The translations under genes and the position numbers were made by a program. Shown here piece by piece: positions 41,085 through 51,449 of a stretch of 64,000 nucleotides of DNA (position 1 is its first letter; each line of letters starts with the position of its first letter). The notes under the pieces are model-generated. The model saw nothing but the letters and a program-made list of their open reading frames with translations. It did no database searches and was not told the DNA's origin. This DNA is from Campylobacter sp. RM16189 (GTDB lineage Bacteria; Campylobacterota; Campylobacteria; Campylobacterales; Campylobacteraceae): NCBI RefSeq assembly GCF_012978815.1, contig NZ_LIWR01000003.1:62001-126000 (forward strand), written 5' to 3'.

Positions 41085-41533
41085 GCCAAAATATCATAGA
41101 TAAACTACAGCGTGAAAATATAACTTTAGCTCCGTTTAAAAAGCGTGCACTTGCTTACGCCATAGACGAGCTTTTGCTTTCGATGCTATTTTTGATTATA
41201 TATTGGGATATATTTGAAGGTGTAAAAAACTACGAAGAAACTGTTATGATGACTTCAAATTTATTGGTTCAAATTTTTGCTCTTAAAGTCGTATATCAGG
41301 CATTTTTTACTTGGTATTATGGTGCCAGCATAGGTAAAATAGTGATGAAAATTGTATGTGTAGATATAGATTTGCTTGATAAGCCTAATTTTAAAATTTC
41401 TATCATCAGGGCGCTCATGAGGGTTGTAAGTGAAAATGTATTTTTCCTAGGATGTATCTGGGCGCTCTCTAATCCGCTTCTTCAAACTTGGCATGACAAA
41501 TTTGCAAAAACAGTGGTGATTGATGTCTATTAG
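41081..41533 (+). CDS. RDD family membrane protein
   Basis: 150 residues. The first membrane segment carries the signature [13 protein letters not shown] (Arg-Asp); further segments at about 60-80 and 110-130; the TM2 end has [11 protein letters not shown], typical of RDD proteins. Function not established; some are ion transporters. Lies between purD and lptD as in C. jejuni. Overlaps lptD by 11 bases. Confidence 0.82.
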   Translation: MSQNIIDKLQRENITLAPFKKRALAYAIDELLLSMLFLIIYWDIFEGVKNYEETVMMTSNLLVQIFALKVVYQAFFTWYYGASIGKIVMKIVCVDIDLLDKPNFKISIIRALMRVVSENVFFLGCIWALSNPLLQTWHDKFAKTVVIDVY

Positions 41534-43706
41534 ACTATTTTTTGTCTTAGTTGTTTCGTTTGTGAGTGTTTTTGCAAATATTCAAGACTTTGAACTGCTG
41601 GCAGATGACGTAAAACGCGAGGCAAATATAGTAACCGCAAATAAAAACGTGCTGGTTTATTCCAAAGAGTACATAATGAGTGCGGATAAGGCCGTATACA
41701 ATCAAGATAGTAGAATTTTAGAGCTTTTTGGAAATGTAAATTTGATGCGTAGTAAAGAGGAGGTATCTCGTTGTAATTACGCAAAGATAGACCTAAACAG
41801 TAAAGATAGTAGCTACGAGGCCTTATTTCTCATGAATAAAGACATGGAAGTATGGATGCAAAACGACGAAAGCAAGAGCAACTCTAAATACTATGAAACT
41901 AGAGGTTCTATCGTATCTAGTTGCAACGTACAAAATCCGGACTGGAAGATAAAATTTAGTAGCGGAAAGTTGAATAAAGAGAGTAAATATCTACATCTTT
42001 ATAATCCGGTCTTGTATATACACGATACTCCTATGTTTTACCTGCCTTACTTTGGATTTTCCACTGATACTAGGCGAAGAACAGGACTTTTATCTCCGGA
42101 TTTGGGATACAATAAAAACGGTGGATTTTTTTACAGACAGCCAATATACATAGCCGAATACAACTCTTGGGATCTACAGCTTGATCCTCAGATTAGGACT
42201 CTTAGAGGATCCGGGCTTTATACGGTATTTAGATTCGCAGATTCTCATTATTCTGGCGGCTCTATCGGATTTGGATTCTTTGATGATAAAGATAGTTATA
42301 GGCAAAAACAGATATCTCAAAACTCTAATAGACTTCCTTTAAAAAACAAAACACATAAGGGCGTAGAAGTCAAATACGAACGTAGTAGGCTAGTAAAGCA
42401 TCTTATAGACGGTAACTTGCAAGAGGGGTTGTGGCTGGATGCTACCAAGCTTAATGATATAGATTTTATTAATTTAAAAAGCAGAAGCGGTGATAATAAT
42501 GAGGAGAATTCGCTTATAACCTCTAAATTTAACTATTTTATAAGCAGCGATAAACATTATTTTGGTAGTTATGCAAGATATTATATAGATACCGCAAAAG
42601 TTGGTAATATAAATGAGAACAAAGATACTTTGCAAGAGTATCCAAGTTTTCAATATCATAAATATACAGATAGTATGATGCTGCCGAATATTCTTTATTC
42701 GGTTGATTTTTACTCTCGTAACTATACAAGAAAAATCGGCGTAGAGGCTACGCAGCATGAATTTAGCTTGCCGGTCTCAGTTCATATTCCGTTTTTACAA
42801 GATTATCTAACGTTTTCATATCATAACCATTTGTATGCAACTCAGATAAATTACTCAAATAAGATGTATAGACCTACTGGAGACGAAGACAATAGCGCAA
42901 GCTATATAGAAATTTCTCATAAATTTTCACTTCACACAGATATTGCTAAGGCTTATGAAAGCTTTTATCATAGTCTAAATTTAGGAATAGACTATATAAC
43001 TAGAGGCTACAGTAATGGAGAGCTTCCGGATGACTATGAGACTATAGAGTATGATCAAAATACTTATGTCTATGATATGTATGGTAATAAATATCAAAGC
43101 TTTATAAACTTTCCATACACTAAAGATGAAGTGGCTGCTAGGCTAACTCAGTATTTTTTCAATCAAGACGGCAGAAAGCTTTTAAGACACACTATCTCGC
43201 AAGGATACTATACTAAAGAGAGTAGATACTCTAATCTAAAAAATATCATAGGCTTTTATCCTATGACAAATTTATCATTTTATAATAAACTTGAGTATTC
43301 GCACAAGCATAAATATATTGAAAAGATACAATCAGGAGCCAATCACGATAATAGATATTTTGACCTAGGATTATGGCACACATACGAAAAAAAGAGCGAC
43401 CAAGAGGTGCAAAATTTTATAAGCGGGACAGGCTCTATAAATTTACCGCACAATTATAAGCTTCTTGGCAGACTTCAATATGATATACAAAGAGCATATA
43501 CAAAAGATTGGAGGCTAGGTATTGCTCATAAGAGAAAGTGCTGGAATTACTCTATTCTTTATGAAGAAAAGATTGAGCCTACAAGCACAAGTGGCGGTTC
43601 AGCCTCTAAAAAATCAAAGGGCGTATATCTTATGGTTAATTTCTATCCTATGGGTGGCATTCATTATGACTTTTCACTTGGTGAAAGTTACGAAGAAGGC
43701 AGGTAG
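41523..43706 (+). CDS. lptD: LPS-assembly protein LptD
   Basis: 727 residues from the ATG at 41523. Signal peptide to about residue 18. OstA-type domain (periplasmic jellyroll) in the first 140 residues: LLADDVKREANIVTANKNVLVYS. Then a beta-barrel domain: YLPYFGFSTDTRRRTGLLSPDLGY is a typical LptD run. Cys occur in SRCNYAK, SSCNVQ and KRKCWNYS, which fits the disulfide-linked maturation of LptD. Inserts LOS/LPS in the outer membrane, with LptE, not seen here. Starts inside the RDD gene. Confidence 0.9.
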   Translation: MSIRLFFVLVVSFVSVFANIQDFELLADDVKREANIVTANKNVLVYSKEYIMSADKAVYNQDSRILELFGNVNLMRSKEEVSRCNYAKIDLNSKDSSYEALFLMNKDMEVWMQNDESKSNSKYYETRGSIVSSCNVQNPDWKIKFSSGKLNKESKYLHLYNPVLYIHDTPMFYLPYFGFSTDTRRRTGLLSPDLGYNKNGGFFYRQPIYIAEYNSWDLQLDPQIRTLRGSGLYTVFRFADSHYSGGSIGFGFFDDKDSYRQKQISQNSNRLPLKNKTHKGVEVKYERSRLVKHLIDGNLQEGLWLDATKLNDIDFINLKSRSGDNNEENSLITSKFNYFISSDKHYFGSYARYYIDTAKVGNINENKDTLQEYPSFQYHKYTDSMMLPNILYSVDFYSRNYTRKIGVEATQHEFSLPVSVHIPFLQDYLTFSYHNHLYATQINYSNKMYRPTGDEDNSASYIEISHKFSLHTDIAKAYESFYHSLNLGIDYITRGYSNGELPDDYETIEYDQNTYVYDMYGNKYQSFINFPYTKDEVAARLTQYFFNQDGRKLLRHTISQGYYTKESRYSNLKNIIGFYPMTNLSFYNKLEYSHKHKYIEKIQSGANHDNRYFDLGLWHTYEKKSDQEVQNFISGTGSINLPHNYKLLGRLQYDIQRAYTKDWRLGIAHKRKCWNYSILYEEKIEPTSTSGGSASKKSKGVYLMVNFYPMGGIHYDFSLGESYEEGR

Positions 43707-43711
43707 GTAGC

Positions 43712-44407
43712 GTGGTCAATCTAGATGATCTTATGTTTGAAAATCAGCTTGATGCCGCAAAAAAGTTACTTGAAATTTTACCTAAAAAAGAGCTTGTTCA
43801 AAATGAATATCTACTCATCTGCTCCTCTATTGATTCGGTAATTTTGGTAGATGTTATCGCAAGGGAGCTAAAGCTAAGCTATGAGATGCTTTTTACCGAG
43901 AGGGTTTTTGCTCCAAATAATCCTGAATGTGAAATTGCCATGGTTAGTGAAGCTGATGATATAGTTCTTCATGATGAGCTCATAAAATCATTTAATATAA
44001 GCTATGATTTTATATACGGAGAGGCTCAGAGAAAATATGAAGAAAAAATTTTAAAAAATGTTTATAAATACAGAAAGGGAAATTTAATTAAGAATTTAAA
44101 AGATAGAAATATTTTGCTTATTGATGAGGGTTGCGAGACAGGTTTTACGGCGCTTACATGTCTTAAAACTCTGATTAAAGAGAGAGTAAAATCAGTTACT
44201 TACGCTACTCCTTCTATAGCAGTAGATGTTGCAAATGCACTTGCGCCGCTTGTGGATAATATTTTTGCAGTTCACAAAATAGTAAATTTTATAGATGTGG
44301 ATTTTTATTATAAAAATAAGATCGAGCCAAAACCAGAGGTAATCCTCTCTATACTTGAGGAGAGCCCGTTTTATATACCATTACAAAAACAAGGAGATAT
44401 CAAATAG
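43712..44407 (+). CDS. Phosphoribosyltransferase-fold protein
   Basis: 231 residues. A type I PRTase core is suggested by NILLIDEGCETGFTALTCLKTL, which matches the PRPP-binding loop (usually VDDGIATGAT) with Glu-Gly-Cys in place of Asp-Asp. The N-half has LLICSSIDSVILVDVIARELKL. Product unknown; a similar gene precedes pnp in C. jejuni. GTG start five bases after lptD; stop adjacent to the pnp ATG. Confidence 0.75.
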   Translation: MVNLDDLMFENQLDAAKKLLEILPKKELVQNEYLLICSSIDSVILVDVIARELKLSYEMLFTERVFAPNNPECEIAMVSEADDIVLHDELIKSFNISYDFIYGEAQRKYEEKILKNVYKYRKGNLIKNLKDRNILLIDEGCETGFTALTCLKTLIKERVKSVTYATPSIAVDVANALAPLVDNIFAVHKIVNFIDVDFYYKNKIEPKPEVILSILEESPFYIPLQKQGDIK

Positions 44408-46615
44408 ATGCAGTATTCAATAGAAGTAAATAATCAAGTTGAAATTTATGATATAAATAAGGTTGCAAAACAGGCCAGTGGAGCCGTTTTGCTAAGAGTT
44501 AAAAACACTGTCGTTTTGGCCACTGTCGCTCGTGAAGATTCACAAGTGGAGGAGGACTTTTTGCCTCTAACGGTTCAGTATATAGAAAAGACCTATGCTG
44601 CAGGGAAAATTCCCGGCGGATATGTTAAAAGAGAGACAAAACCTGGTGATTTTGAGACTCTAACGGCACGTATTATAGATCGCTCTTTAAGGCCGCTGTT
44701 TCCAAAGGGCTATGCGTATCCTACGCAAATTGTGGTAATGGTATTATCTGCCGATCCGGAGGTGGATTTGCAAGTGGTCTCCTTAAATGCAGCCTCAGTA
44801 GCGCTATATCTTAGTGATATTCCTGTAAGTCAACCGGTTTGTGGCGTAAGAGTGGGATATATAGATAATAAATTTGTTATAAATCCTAGTAATAGCGAAC
44901 TAAAAACAAGTGCGCTTGATCTTTATGTGGCCGGTGTTAAAGATGAGCTTTTGATGATAGAGATGAGAAGTATCGCTCAAGCAAAGAGTGAAGCGGTACC
45001 TATGATGGCGATTGATCCTATGATGGATCCAAATATAAATGACGGAATAATATTGCAGCAAGATATGAACGAGTTTAGCGAAGATTTGATGCTAGAGGCA
45101 ATAGCTGAAGCAGGTAAGGCCATACTTAGAGCATCTAACGCATACGAAGAGGCGTTTTTGGCCCATAAAAAAGAGGACGCACAGCTTGAGCTAAAACCTG
45201 AAATCGAGAATGAAAGCATTGCTATTTATCTTGATGAGTTTTATAAAAAAGAGGTAAAATTTGCGATCAATCAAATGGCAAAAAGCGAAAGAGCTAGTGA
45301 GCTTGGAAAGATAGCTAAGCAAATTTTTGCCGATGATGTGGCTCAAAAAGAGGGCTGGAGTGAGGATGTGATAATGAATGTCCTTGGCAAATTTAAGAAA
45401 AAGATAGTTAGAGAGCAGATTATCAACGAGAAAACAAGGGCTGACGGCAGAGGGCTTAAAGACGTGCGTCCAATCTCTATTGAGACAAATATATTGCCAA
45501 ATGCTCACGGAAGTTGTCTGTTTACAAGAGGTCAGACCCAAGCTCTTGTGGTGGCGACTCTTGGAACTGATAGTGATGCGCAAATGTATGATATGCTAAC
45601 TGAAAAATCGGCTGTTGTTGATAAATTTATGTTTAACTATAACTTCCCTGGATTTAGCGTCGGTGAAGCCAGTCCTCTAAAAGCGCCTGGTAGACGCGAA
45701 CTAGGGCACGGAAATTTAGCTAAACGTGCTTTATCTCCTAGTATAGATATCAATTCCCCTTATACTATTCGCTTAGTTTCTGAGATTTTAGAATCCAATG
45801 GCTCAAGTTCTATGGCTAGCGTTTGCGGTGGTTCATTAGCACTTCGCGCCGCAGGTGTAAATAGTGCAAAACTTGTTGCCGGCGTGGCTATGGGACTTAT
45901 ATTTGAAGGTGATAAACATGCCGTTTTGACCGATATAATGGGTCTTGAGGATCATGACGGAGATATGGACTTTAAGGTTGCGGGTAGCAAAGATGGCATA
46001 ACCGCACTTCAGATGGACATAAAGCTTGGCGGAATTAGTCTGGAAGTGCTAAAAGAAGCTCTTGAGCAAGCTAAAGAAGGCAGGCTTCATATCTTAAATT
46101 TGATGGAGAAAGCAGATGAAGAGATTGCTGTAAATGAAGAAATTTTACCTAAGCTTGAGTTATTTAGCGTAGATCCTGGCAAGATAGTTGATATTATCGG
46201 TCAGGCTGGAAAAACTATAAAAGAGATTATAGAGAAGTTTGAGGTATCAATAGATCTTGATAGAGAAAAGGGTGAGGTAAAAATCGCAGGAGCTCAAAAG
46301 ACAAAGGTTGATGCGGCAAAAGATTATATTATCCAAATAGTCTCAAAAGATGGCTCTAAAAATGGCTTTGGTGGTGGAAAGAGAAGAGATAACAGAGATA
46401 AAGAGAGGTCAAAACCTACATTTAATATTGGCGATGAATTTGAAGGAGAAGTCAAAAAAGTAGTCGATTTTGGCGCCTTTGTGGGATTAAAGGATGGAGT
46501 TGATGGACTGCTTCATATTTCTAAAATCTCTACACCTCTAAAAGAGGGCGATGTGGTGAAGGTAAGGGTAAGTGAGCAAAAAGGGCATAAAATTTCCCTT
46601 GTTTTAGCTGAGTAA
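44408..46615 (+). CDS. pnp: Polyribonucleotide nucleotidyltransferase
   Basis: 3'-5' phosphorolytic exoribonuclease. 735 residues: two RNase PH-type domains (first with [10 protein letters not shown]; second with [41 protein letters not shown]), a KH domain ([16 protein letters not shown]) at about 590-645, and S1 ([31 protein letters not shown]) at 675-735. A Gly/Arg/Lys-rich insert ([15 protein letters not shown]) separates KH and S1. Confidence 0.97.
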   Translation: MQYSIEVNNQVEIYDINKVAKQASGAVLLRVKNTVVLATVAREDSQVEEDFLPLTVQYIEKTYAAGKIPGGYVKRETKPGDFETLTARIIDRSLRPLFPKGYAYPTQIVVMVLSADPEVDLQVVSLNAASVALYLSDIPVSQPVCGVRVGYIDNKFVINPSNSELKTSALDLYVAGVKDELLMIEMRSIAQAKSEAVPMMAIDPMMDPNINDGIILQQDMNEFSEDLMLEAIAEAGKAILRASNAYEEAFLAHKKEDAQLELKPEIENESIAIYLDEFYKKEVKFAINQMAKSERASELGKIAKQIFADDVAQKEGWSEDVIMNVLGKFKKKIVREQIINEKTRADGRGLKDVRPISIETNILPNAHGSCLFTRGQTQALVVATLGTDSDAQMYDMLTEKSAVVDKFMFNYNFPGFSVGEASPLKAPGRRELGHGNLAKRALSPSIDINSPYTIRLVSEILESNGSSSMASVCGGSLALRAAGVNSAKLVAGVAMGLIFEGDKHAVLTDIMGLEDHDGDMDFKVAGSKDGITALQMDIKLGGISLEVLKEALEQAKEGRLHILNLMEKADEEIAVNEEILPKLELFSVDPGKIVDIIGQAGKTIKEIIEKFEVSIDLDREKGEVKIAGAQKTKVDAAKDYIIQIVSKDGSKNGFGGGKRRDNRDKERSKPTFNIGDEFEGEVKKVVDFGAFVGLKDGVDGLLHISKISTPLKEGDVVKVRVSEQKGHKISLVLAE

Positions 46616-46634
46616 AATTTAAAAGGAGAGTATC

Positions 46635-47486
46635 GTGCAGTGCAAGAAGTTATTTTTCCCAATAGGTGCAGGAGATGATGTAAAAGAACGTATGTATGGT
46701 GCTTTGCTTATAGCCAAGCATTTTGATACTTATGTAGAAATTTTGGCTTCTCAGCTTGATCCAAGTGTTGTATATAATATGAAAATGGCTCTTAGGGGCG
46801 GCGTTTTATATGAGGAGTTTTTAAAAGCTGCTCATAATGAGCTTAAGATGGAACATAATCAAAATGAAGAGATCTTTAAAAAGCTTTGCGTGGAGCTTGA
46901 TATTGAAATAAGCGATAAGCCAACCGGCAGAGCGAGTGCAAATTTTATTACAAAGAGCGGAAAAAGAAGCGTTTTAGTAGAGCAAGAGTCTAAATTTTGC
47001 GATATGGTTATAGCCGCTGTACCGCTTGATGGTAAGATAACCGGTACGTTTGAAGCAGCCGTACTAAAGAGTGGAAAAACAGCGATCACAATACCAAGAA
47101 ATTTAAAGAAATTTAGCACGGATAATATTTTAGTTAGCTGGAATGGCTCTATCCAAAATTCTCGTGCTCTCTCAAGCTCGATAGAGCTTTTAAAGAAGGC
47201 TAAGAGGGTTCATTGTATCACTTGCAGAACAAGTCTTAGCGATGAGTCTGTTGAAGAGAGTCTAAAAAAGCTTGAAAAGTATCTAAGCATCCATGAAATC
47301 AAAGCTACCTTTGAGATAGTAACCACTACGGCAGTGCCTGGAGAGGCTCTTTTAAAGAGTGCAAAGGATGGAAATTTCGATCTTATAGTAGCCGGAAGAC
47401 ATGGTGAAAACGGATTTTTGGAGATATTCTTAGGCGGTACATCCAGATACTTTCTTAAAAACACTACAATTCCTGTATTTATGTAA
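46635..47486 (+). CDS. Universal stress protein (UspA family)
   Basis: 283 residues, cytoplasmic. The C-terminal 140 residues form a Usp domain ending FDLIVAGRHGENGFLEIFLGGTSRYFLKNTTIPVFM, with the nucleotide-binding G-2x-G-9x-G(S/T) pattern. The N-terminal half is a second, more diverged Usp-like lobe (KKLFFPIGAGDDVKERMYGALLIAKHF). GTG start after AAAGGAG at 46621. Downstream is a terminator. Confidence 0.85.
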   Translation: MQCKKLFFPIGAGDDVKERMYGALLIAKHFDTYVEILASQLDPSVVYNMKMALRGGVLYEEFLKAAHNELKMEHNQNEEIFKKLCVELDIEISDKPTGRASANFITKSGKRSVLVEQESKFCDMVIAAVPLDGKITGTFEAAVLKSGKTAITIPRNLKKFSTDNILVSWNGSIQNSRALSSSIELLKKAKRVHCITCRTSLSDESVEESLKKLEKYLSIHEIKATFEIVTTTAVPGEALLKSAKDGNFDLIVAGRHGENGFLEIFLGGTSRYFLKNTTIPVFM

Positions 47487-47492
47487 GAGTAT

Positions 47493-47513
47493 AAAGGGGC
47501 TCCTTGCTCCTTT
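47493..47513 (+). terminator. Terminator after the Usp gene
   Basis: Stem AAAGGGGC (47493) with GCTCCTTT (47506), one wobble, five-base loop, then TTTTGCC. It starts seven bases after the Usp stop. Confidence 0.65.
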
Positions 47514-47561
47514 TGCCTTATATCTTTCTAAGTTATTTATGAAATTTTTGAGAGTTTTTAA

Positions 47562-47646
47562 TGGTGCGATCAGCGAGATTTGAACTCGCACACCTACCGG
47601 CACTACCCCCTCAAGATAGCGTGTCTACCAATTCCACCATGATCGC
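47562..47646 (-). tRNA. tRNA-Leu (anticodon GAG)
   Basis: Read on the minus strand. Acceptor GCGATCA pairs with TGATCGC, then A discriminator and an encoded CCA. D-arm text GGTGGAATTGGTAGAC, anticodon stem CTATC/GGTAG with loop TTGAGGG giving GAG, a long variable arm and T loop GTTCAAATC. This is a class II leucine tRNA of 85 bases. It lies between the Usp terminator and atpE terminator. Confidence 0.95.
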
Positions 47647-47669
47647 AACAGAGATAAAATAAAGAAGAG

Positions 47670-47689
47670 TCAGCCCTTAATCGGGCTGA
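47670..47689 (-). terminator. Terminator of atpE
   Basis: TCAGCCC at 47670 and GGGCTGA at 47683 form a perfect 7-base stem. On the minus strand it follows the atpE stop (47694) by four bases and is followed by a T-rich run. Confidence 0.7.
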
Positions 47690-47693
47690 GTTA

Positions 47694-47996
47694 TTATAAC
47701 ATTGGGTTTGCGTAAAGAAGGATCAAACAAATAACAAGAGCATAGATAACTTGTGCTTCGATCATCGCAAGAGCAACGAACATTGTTGTCATAAGTTTGC
47801 TTCCGATGCTAGGGTTTCTAGCTGTTCCTGTAATTGTTGCAGAAGCTGTATTTCCCATAGCTATAGCGCCACCAAAAGCTGCTATACCTAGAACTATAGC
47901 CGCAGCAAGAACTGTGTAAGATTTTAGCATTTCGCCACCATCTGCCGCAAATGCGAAAGAAGCAAATGCCGCCATTAGAAAAAGAAACTTTTTCAT
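47694..47996 (-). CDS. atpE: ATP synthase F0 subunit c
   Basis: 100 residues. A cleavable-looking signal of about 17 residues (MKKFLFLMAAFASFAFA) precedes two membrane helices. Loop text GTARNPSIGSKL is the conserved Arg-Asn/Gln-Pro segment; the essential carboxylate is the Glu in MIEAQVIYAL of helix 2. Forms the proton-driven ring. The rest of the ATP synthase genes are not here; atpE lies apart in Campylobacter. Divergent from the NSS pair. Confidence 0.93.
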   Translation of the reverse strand: MKKFLFLMAAFASFAFAADGGEMLKSYTVLAAAIVLGIAAFGGAIAMGNTASATITGTARNPSIGSKLMTTMFVALAMIEAQVIYALVICLILLYANPML

Positions 47997-48251
47997 GAAT
48001 TCTCCTTAGAAATTTAAAGCCATTTCGGATTTATCCCCTACTTTGAAACTTTTTGAACTCGTATTTTATATAAATTAAGCTTTGAATTACTTAAAAATTT
48101 AAAAAATAGGAAATATAATGAAAGTGTTACAAATTTACAAAATATTTTTATATTGTTTCGTTTTTTACTATTCTATTAATCAAATTTAAAAAATTGAAAG
48201 TTTTTTTATGATAATGTAAAATCCAAATTTTATGAATCTCAAGGTTAATCC

Positions 48252-49586
48252 GTGCAAGATAAATTCTCAAAAATAGGCTTTGTATTAGCGATGGCAGGAT
48301 CTGCCGTAGGTCTTGGAAATGCTTGGAAATTTCCTACAATGGTTGGCAATAACGGCGGTTCAGCCTTTATAGTCCTTTATCTGGTTTTGACTTTTGGTAT
48401 AGCCTTTGTTGCATTTTTGGCAGAGCTTAGCATAGGAAAGCTTGGCGAAACCGATCCTGTGCACTCTTTTGAAAAGCTTGCCCCTAAATATAAAAAACAG
48501 TGGTCTATGGCTGGATTTTTTATGATAGGCGGAGTGCTTATAGCGTCTTTTTATCTGCTTGTCATAGGGTGGATTTTAAAATATATATTTTTGAGCTTTT
48601 CAAGTCTTCCATCTACTACCGATGAGGCTGGTGCGGCATTTGGAAATCTTATAACCAATGATTTTGTAAGCTCGGCCCTGTGCTTTAGCGTAGTATTTTT
48701 TATCGTATTTTATGTGGTCTCAAAAGGTATAAAAAGCGGCATAGAGAAGCTAAACGTATGGATGATGCCATCGCTTTTTATTTTGCTTTTAATCATGCTT
48801 GCCTACTCTCTTACTATGGGCGATGGATTTTTTAAGGCTGCTGAGTTTTTATTTGTGCCGGATTTTAGTAAAATCACTCCAGATATTGTTCTTCAGGCAT
48901 TAGGACTTGCATTTTTCTCCCTTTCTATGGGTGTTTGTACTGTGCCTACATATGCTGCTAGCTTGCCAGATGGAACAAATTTGGTCAAGTCAACACTATC
49001 TATCATTTTTATTAATATCTTAGTCGGTATCATGATGGGCCTTGTAGTATTTACTTTTGTTTTTGCATATAGCGGTGATACTACTCAAGGAGGACCAGGA
49101 CTAATATTTGTCTCTCTTGCCACGCTTTTTGCTAAACTTGGAGTTGTAGGCAATATTCTTGCTGTCGCATTTTTTACATCGCTTCTTTTTGCAGGTATTA
49201 CAAGTGCGGTTTCCATGATAGAGCCTTTTACATTTTATCTTATAAATAAGCTTAAAATTTCTCGTAAAAGAGCCTTGGTATATATAGCCATCTTTGTATA
49301 TAGCTTAGGAATTATTTGCATACTTTCATTTTATGAGCCGACATCATTTAAGCTGCTTGGAAAACCATTTTTTGATATATTAGATTATTTAACTTCAAAT
49401 ATTATAATGCCAGTAGGTGCAATTACATTTAGTATATTTGTGGGTTTTGTGCTCAAAAAAGAGGGTATATACATATTATTTAGCGGTTTTATGAGTAAAA
49501 CCATGTTTGAGATATGGTATTTCTTGCTACGATTTGTAATACCTGTTGCTGTTTTGGCCATTATGATATATCAAATTCTAAAATAA
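48252..49586 (+). CDS. NSS family sodium-dependent transporter (first copy)
   Basis: 444 residues, about 11 membrane segments. Starts KIGFVLAMAGSAVGLGNAWKFPTMVGNNGGSAF, the sodium-site signature of LeuT-type transporters, and has FFSLSMGVCTVPTYAAS in the middle. Short bacterial NSS usually import amino acids with sodium. GTG start. The next gene is a duplicate, one base after the stop. Order atpE, NSS, NSS, then pycB is known in C. jejuni. Confidence 0.9.
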   Translation: MQDKFSKIGFVLAMAGSAVGLGNAWKFPTMVGNNGGSAFIVLYLVLTFGIAFVAFLAELSIGKLGETDPVHSFEKLAPKYKKQWSMAGFFMIGGVLIASFYLLVIGWILKYIFLSFSSLPSTTDEAGAAFGNLITNDFVSSALCFSVVFFIVFYVVSKGIKSGIEKLNVWMMPSLFILLLIMLAYSLTMGDGFFKAAEFLFVPDFSKITPDIVLQALGLAFFSLSMGVCTVPTYAASLPDGTNLVKSTLSIIFINILVGIMMGLVVFTFVFAYSGDTTQGGPGLIFVSLATLFAKLGVVGNILAVAFFTSLLFAGITSAVSMIEPFTFYLINKLKISRKRALVYIAIFVYSLGIICILSFYEPTSFKLLGKPFFDILDYLTSNIIMPVGAITFSIFVGFVLKKEGIYILFSGFMSKTMFEIWYFLLRFVIPVAVLAIMIYQILK

Positions 49587-49587
49587 A

Positions 49588-50922
49588 ATGAGTGATAAAT
49601 TTTCTAAAATAGGTTTTATCCTATCTATAGTAGGTGCTGCTATAGGGCTTGGTAATGCTTGGAAATTTCCGTATATGGTAGGAAGCAACGGAGGCTCCGC
49701 CTTTGTGCTTTTGTATCTTGTTTTTGCCGTTATAGTGGGGCTTAGCATATTTTTTGCAGAGATGGCTATGGGTAAAATTTCAAATTCGGATCCAGCAAAT
49801 GCATTTAAAAATTTAGCCTCGTCAAATTCCAAATTTTGGGGATTTGCCGGAATAATGATGATAACTGGTGTATTTATAGCTTCGTTTTATACACTCATTA
49901 TAGGTTGGGTTATGAGATATGCCGTTTTGTCTTTAGGTTCTTTGCCTTCTCAGATAAGTGACTCAGCTCAAAATTTTACTAAATTTATATCAAGCGATAT
50001 TGTAGGTCAAATTTTATATTTTACTATAGCGCTTTTTGCATATTTTATAATCCTTGCAAAGGGTGTAAAAAGAGGGATAGAGCGTATAAATTTATGGTTG
50101 TTACCTGCCTTTTCTATTCTTTTAATATTGATGCTAATTTACTCAATGCAGATGAGCGGATTTGGCGAAGCTGCTAAATTTTTATTAGTGCCTGATTTTT
50201 CAAAGATTACTGGTGAAGCCGTATTTATGGCGCTTGGACTTGCATTTTTTACAATGTGCGTGGGAATTGGCGCGATAATTACCTATTCAATCAGCCTTGA
50301 TGATAAGACAAATTTGTTTACATCATCACTATATGTAGTTATTCTAAACATTGTATTTAGCGTTGTTATAGGACTTATCGTATTTACATTTGTATTTGAG
50401 TTTAACGAGCAGCCAAGTCAAGGTGTTGGACTTGCTTTTATCTCGCTTCCTACGCTTTTTGCTAAGCTTGGAGCCATCGGAAATTTACTAAGCTTTGCGT
50501 TTTTTACAGCCCTTGTTTTTGCGGGACTTACATCTGCTATCTCTATGGTGGAGCCTTTGATATTTTATATAACAAAAGAGTTTAAAATTTCTCGTTCTAA
50601 AGCCATTTTTATAGTGGGGGCGAGCGTATATATTTTAGGAGTTCTTTGCGCTTTATCAAATATAGAAAATTTTAAAGATCATCTAACTTTCTTTGGCAAA
50701 GGGTTTTTTGACATATTAGACTATATAAGCTCAAATATTATGCTGCCACTTGGAGGTATAGTTATAGCGATTTTTGTTGGATTTTTTATGAAAAAAGAGA
50801 GCTTGAGTGCGCTATTTGTACCATATATGGGAGTTGCTATTTTTGAAATTTGGTATTTTTTACTTAGATTTGTTGCGCCAAGTTGTGTTGTGGCGATTAT
50901 GATTAAGCAGATTGTGGGGTAG
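49588..50922 (+). CDS. NSS family sodium-dependent transporter (second copy)
   Basis: 444 residues, exactly the same length as the copy upstream and clearly paralogous: KIGFILSIVGAAIGLGNAWKFPYMVGSNGGSAF. Differences are spread along the protein, so it is an old duplication; in the centre it has FFTMCVGIGAIITYSIS against FFSLSMGVCTVPTYAAS. The two could form a heteromer or differ in substrate. The stop lies five bases before the dctQ start. Confidence 0.9.
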   Translation: MSDKFSKIGFILSIVGAAIGLGNAWKFPYMVGSNGGSAFVLLYLVFAVIVGLSIFFAEMAMGKISNSDPANAFKNLASSNSKFWGFAGIMMITGVFIASFYTLIIGWVMRYAVLSLGSLPSQISDSAQNFTKFISSDIVGQILYFTIALFAYFIILAKGVKRGIERINLWLLPAFSILLILMLIYSMQMSGFGEAAKFLLVPDFSKITGEAVFMALGLAFFTMCVGIGAIITYSISLDDKTNLFTSSLYVVILNIVFSVVIGLIVFTFVFEFNEQPSQGVGLAFISLPTLFAKLGAIGNLLSFAFFTALVFAGLTSAISMVEPLIFYITKEFKISRSKAIFIVGASVYILGVLCALSNIENFKDHLTFFGKGFFDILDYISSNIMLPLGGIVIAIFVGFFMKKESLSALFVPYMGVAIFEIWYFLLRFVAPSCVVAIMIKQIVG

Positions 50923-50926
50923 GGTT

Positions 50927-51448
50927 GTGGAAGAAAAACTTTTAAAAGCGGAGATGTTTTTTAATAAATTAGCTAATATCATCGGGTATATTTGTATGTT
51001 TGTTATGCTATTAATGATAGTTGATGTGTTTTTCAATGTCGTTGCAAGATATTTTTTTAAATACGGAAACGTTGGACTTCAAGAGCTTGAGTGGCACTTT
51101 TTTGCGATTATTATTATGCTTGGCATGAGCTATGCTCTAAAAGAGGATGTACATGTAAGAGTTGATGTTTTTTATGAGGGATTTAGTCCTAAAACAAAGG
51201 CCTTAATCAATATGCTAGGTGTTATATTTTTTATACTTCCTATTGCGCTTTTGGTTTCTTGGCTCTCATTTGATTATGTTGTAGAGGCTTATGAGTCTGG
51301 CGAAGGAAGTAGCGATCCCGGTGGGCTTCCTTATAGATGGATTATTAAGGCGTTTATTCCTTTATCATTCTATCTTTTGATATTTTTTAGTATAGGATAT
51401 TTTATAAAACATCTAAATTTATATATAGCAGCTAAGAAAAGAGGGTAA
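50927..51448 (+). CDS. dctQ: TRAP transporter small permease (DctQ)
   Basis: 173 residues from the GTG at 50927. A TTG at 50912 would overlap the NSS gene, and the ATG at 50954 is a later choice. Four membrane segments; text VDVFFNVVARYFFKYGNVGLQELEWHFFAIIIMLGMSYALKEDVHVRVDVF is the DctQ family block. The spacing to dctM is two bases. Confidence 0.87.
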   Translation: MEEKLLKAEMFFNKLANIIGYICMFVMLLMIVDVFFNVVARYFFKYGNVGLQELEWHFFAIIIMLGMSYALKEDVHVRVDVFYEGFSPKTKALINMLGVIFFILPIALLVSWLSFDYVVEAYESGEGSSDPGGLPYRWIIKAFIPLSFYLLIFFSIGYFIKHLNLYIAAKKRG

Positions 51449-51449
51449 A

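Noticed and set aside
47562..47646. tRNA-Leu as an island attachment site
   Set aside because: Flanks are housekeeping genes with no integrase and no repeated tRNA end seen.
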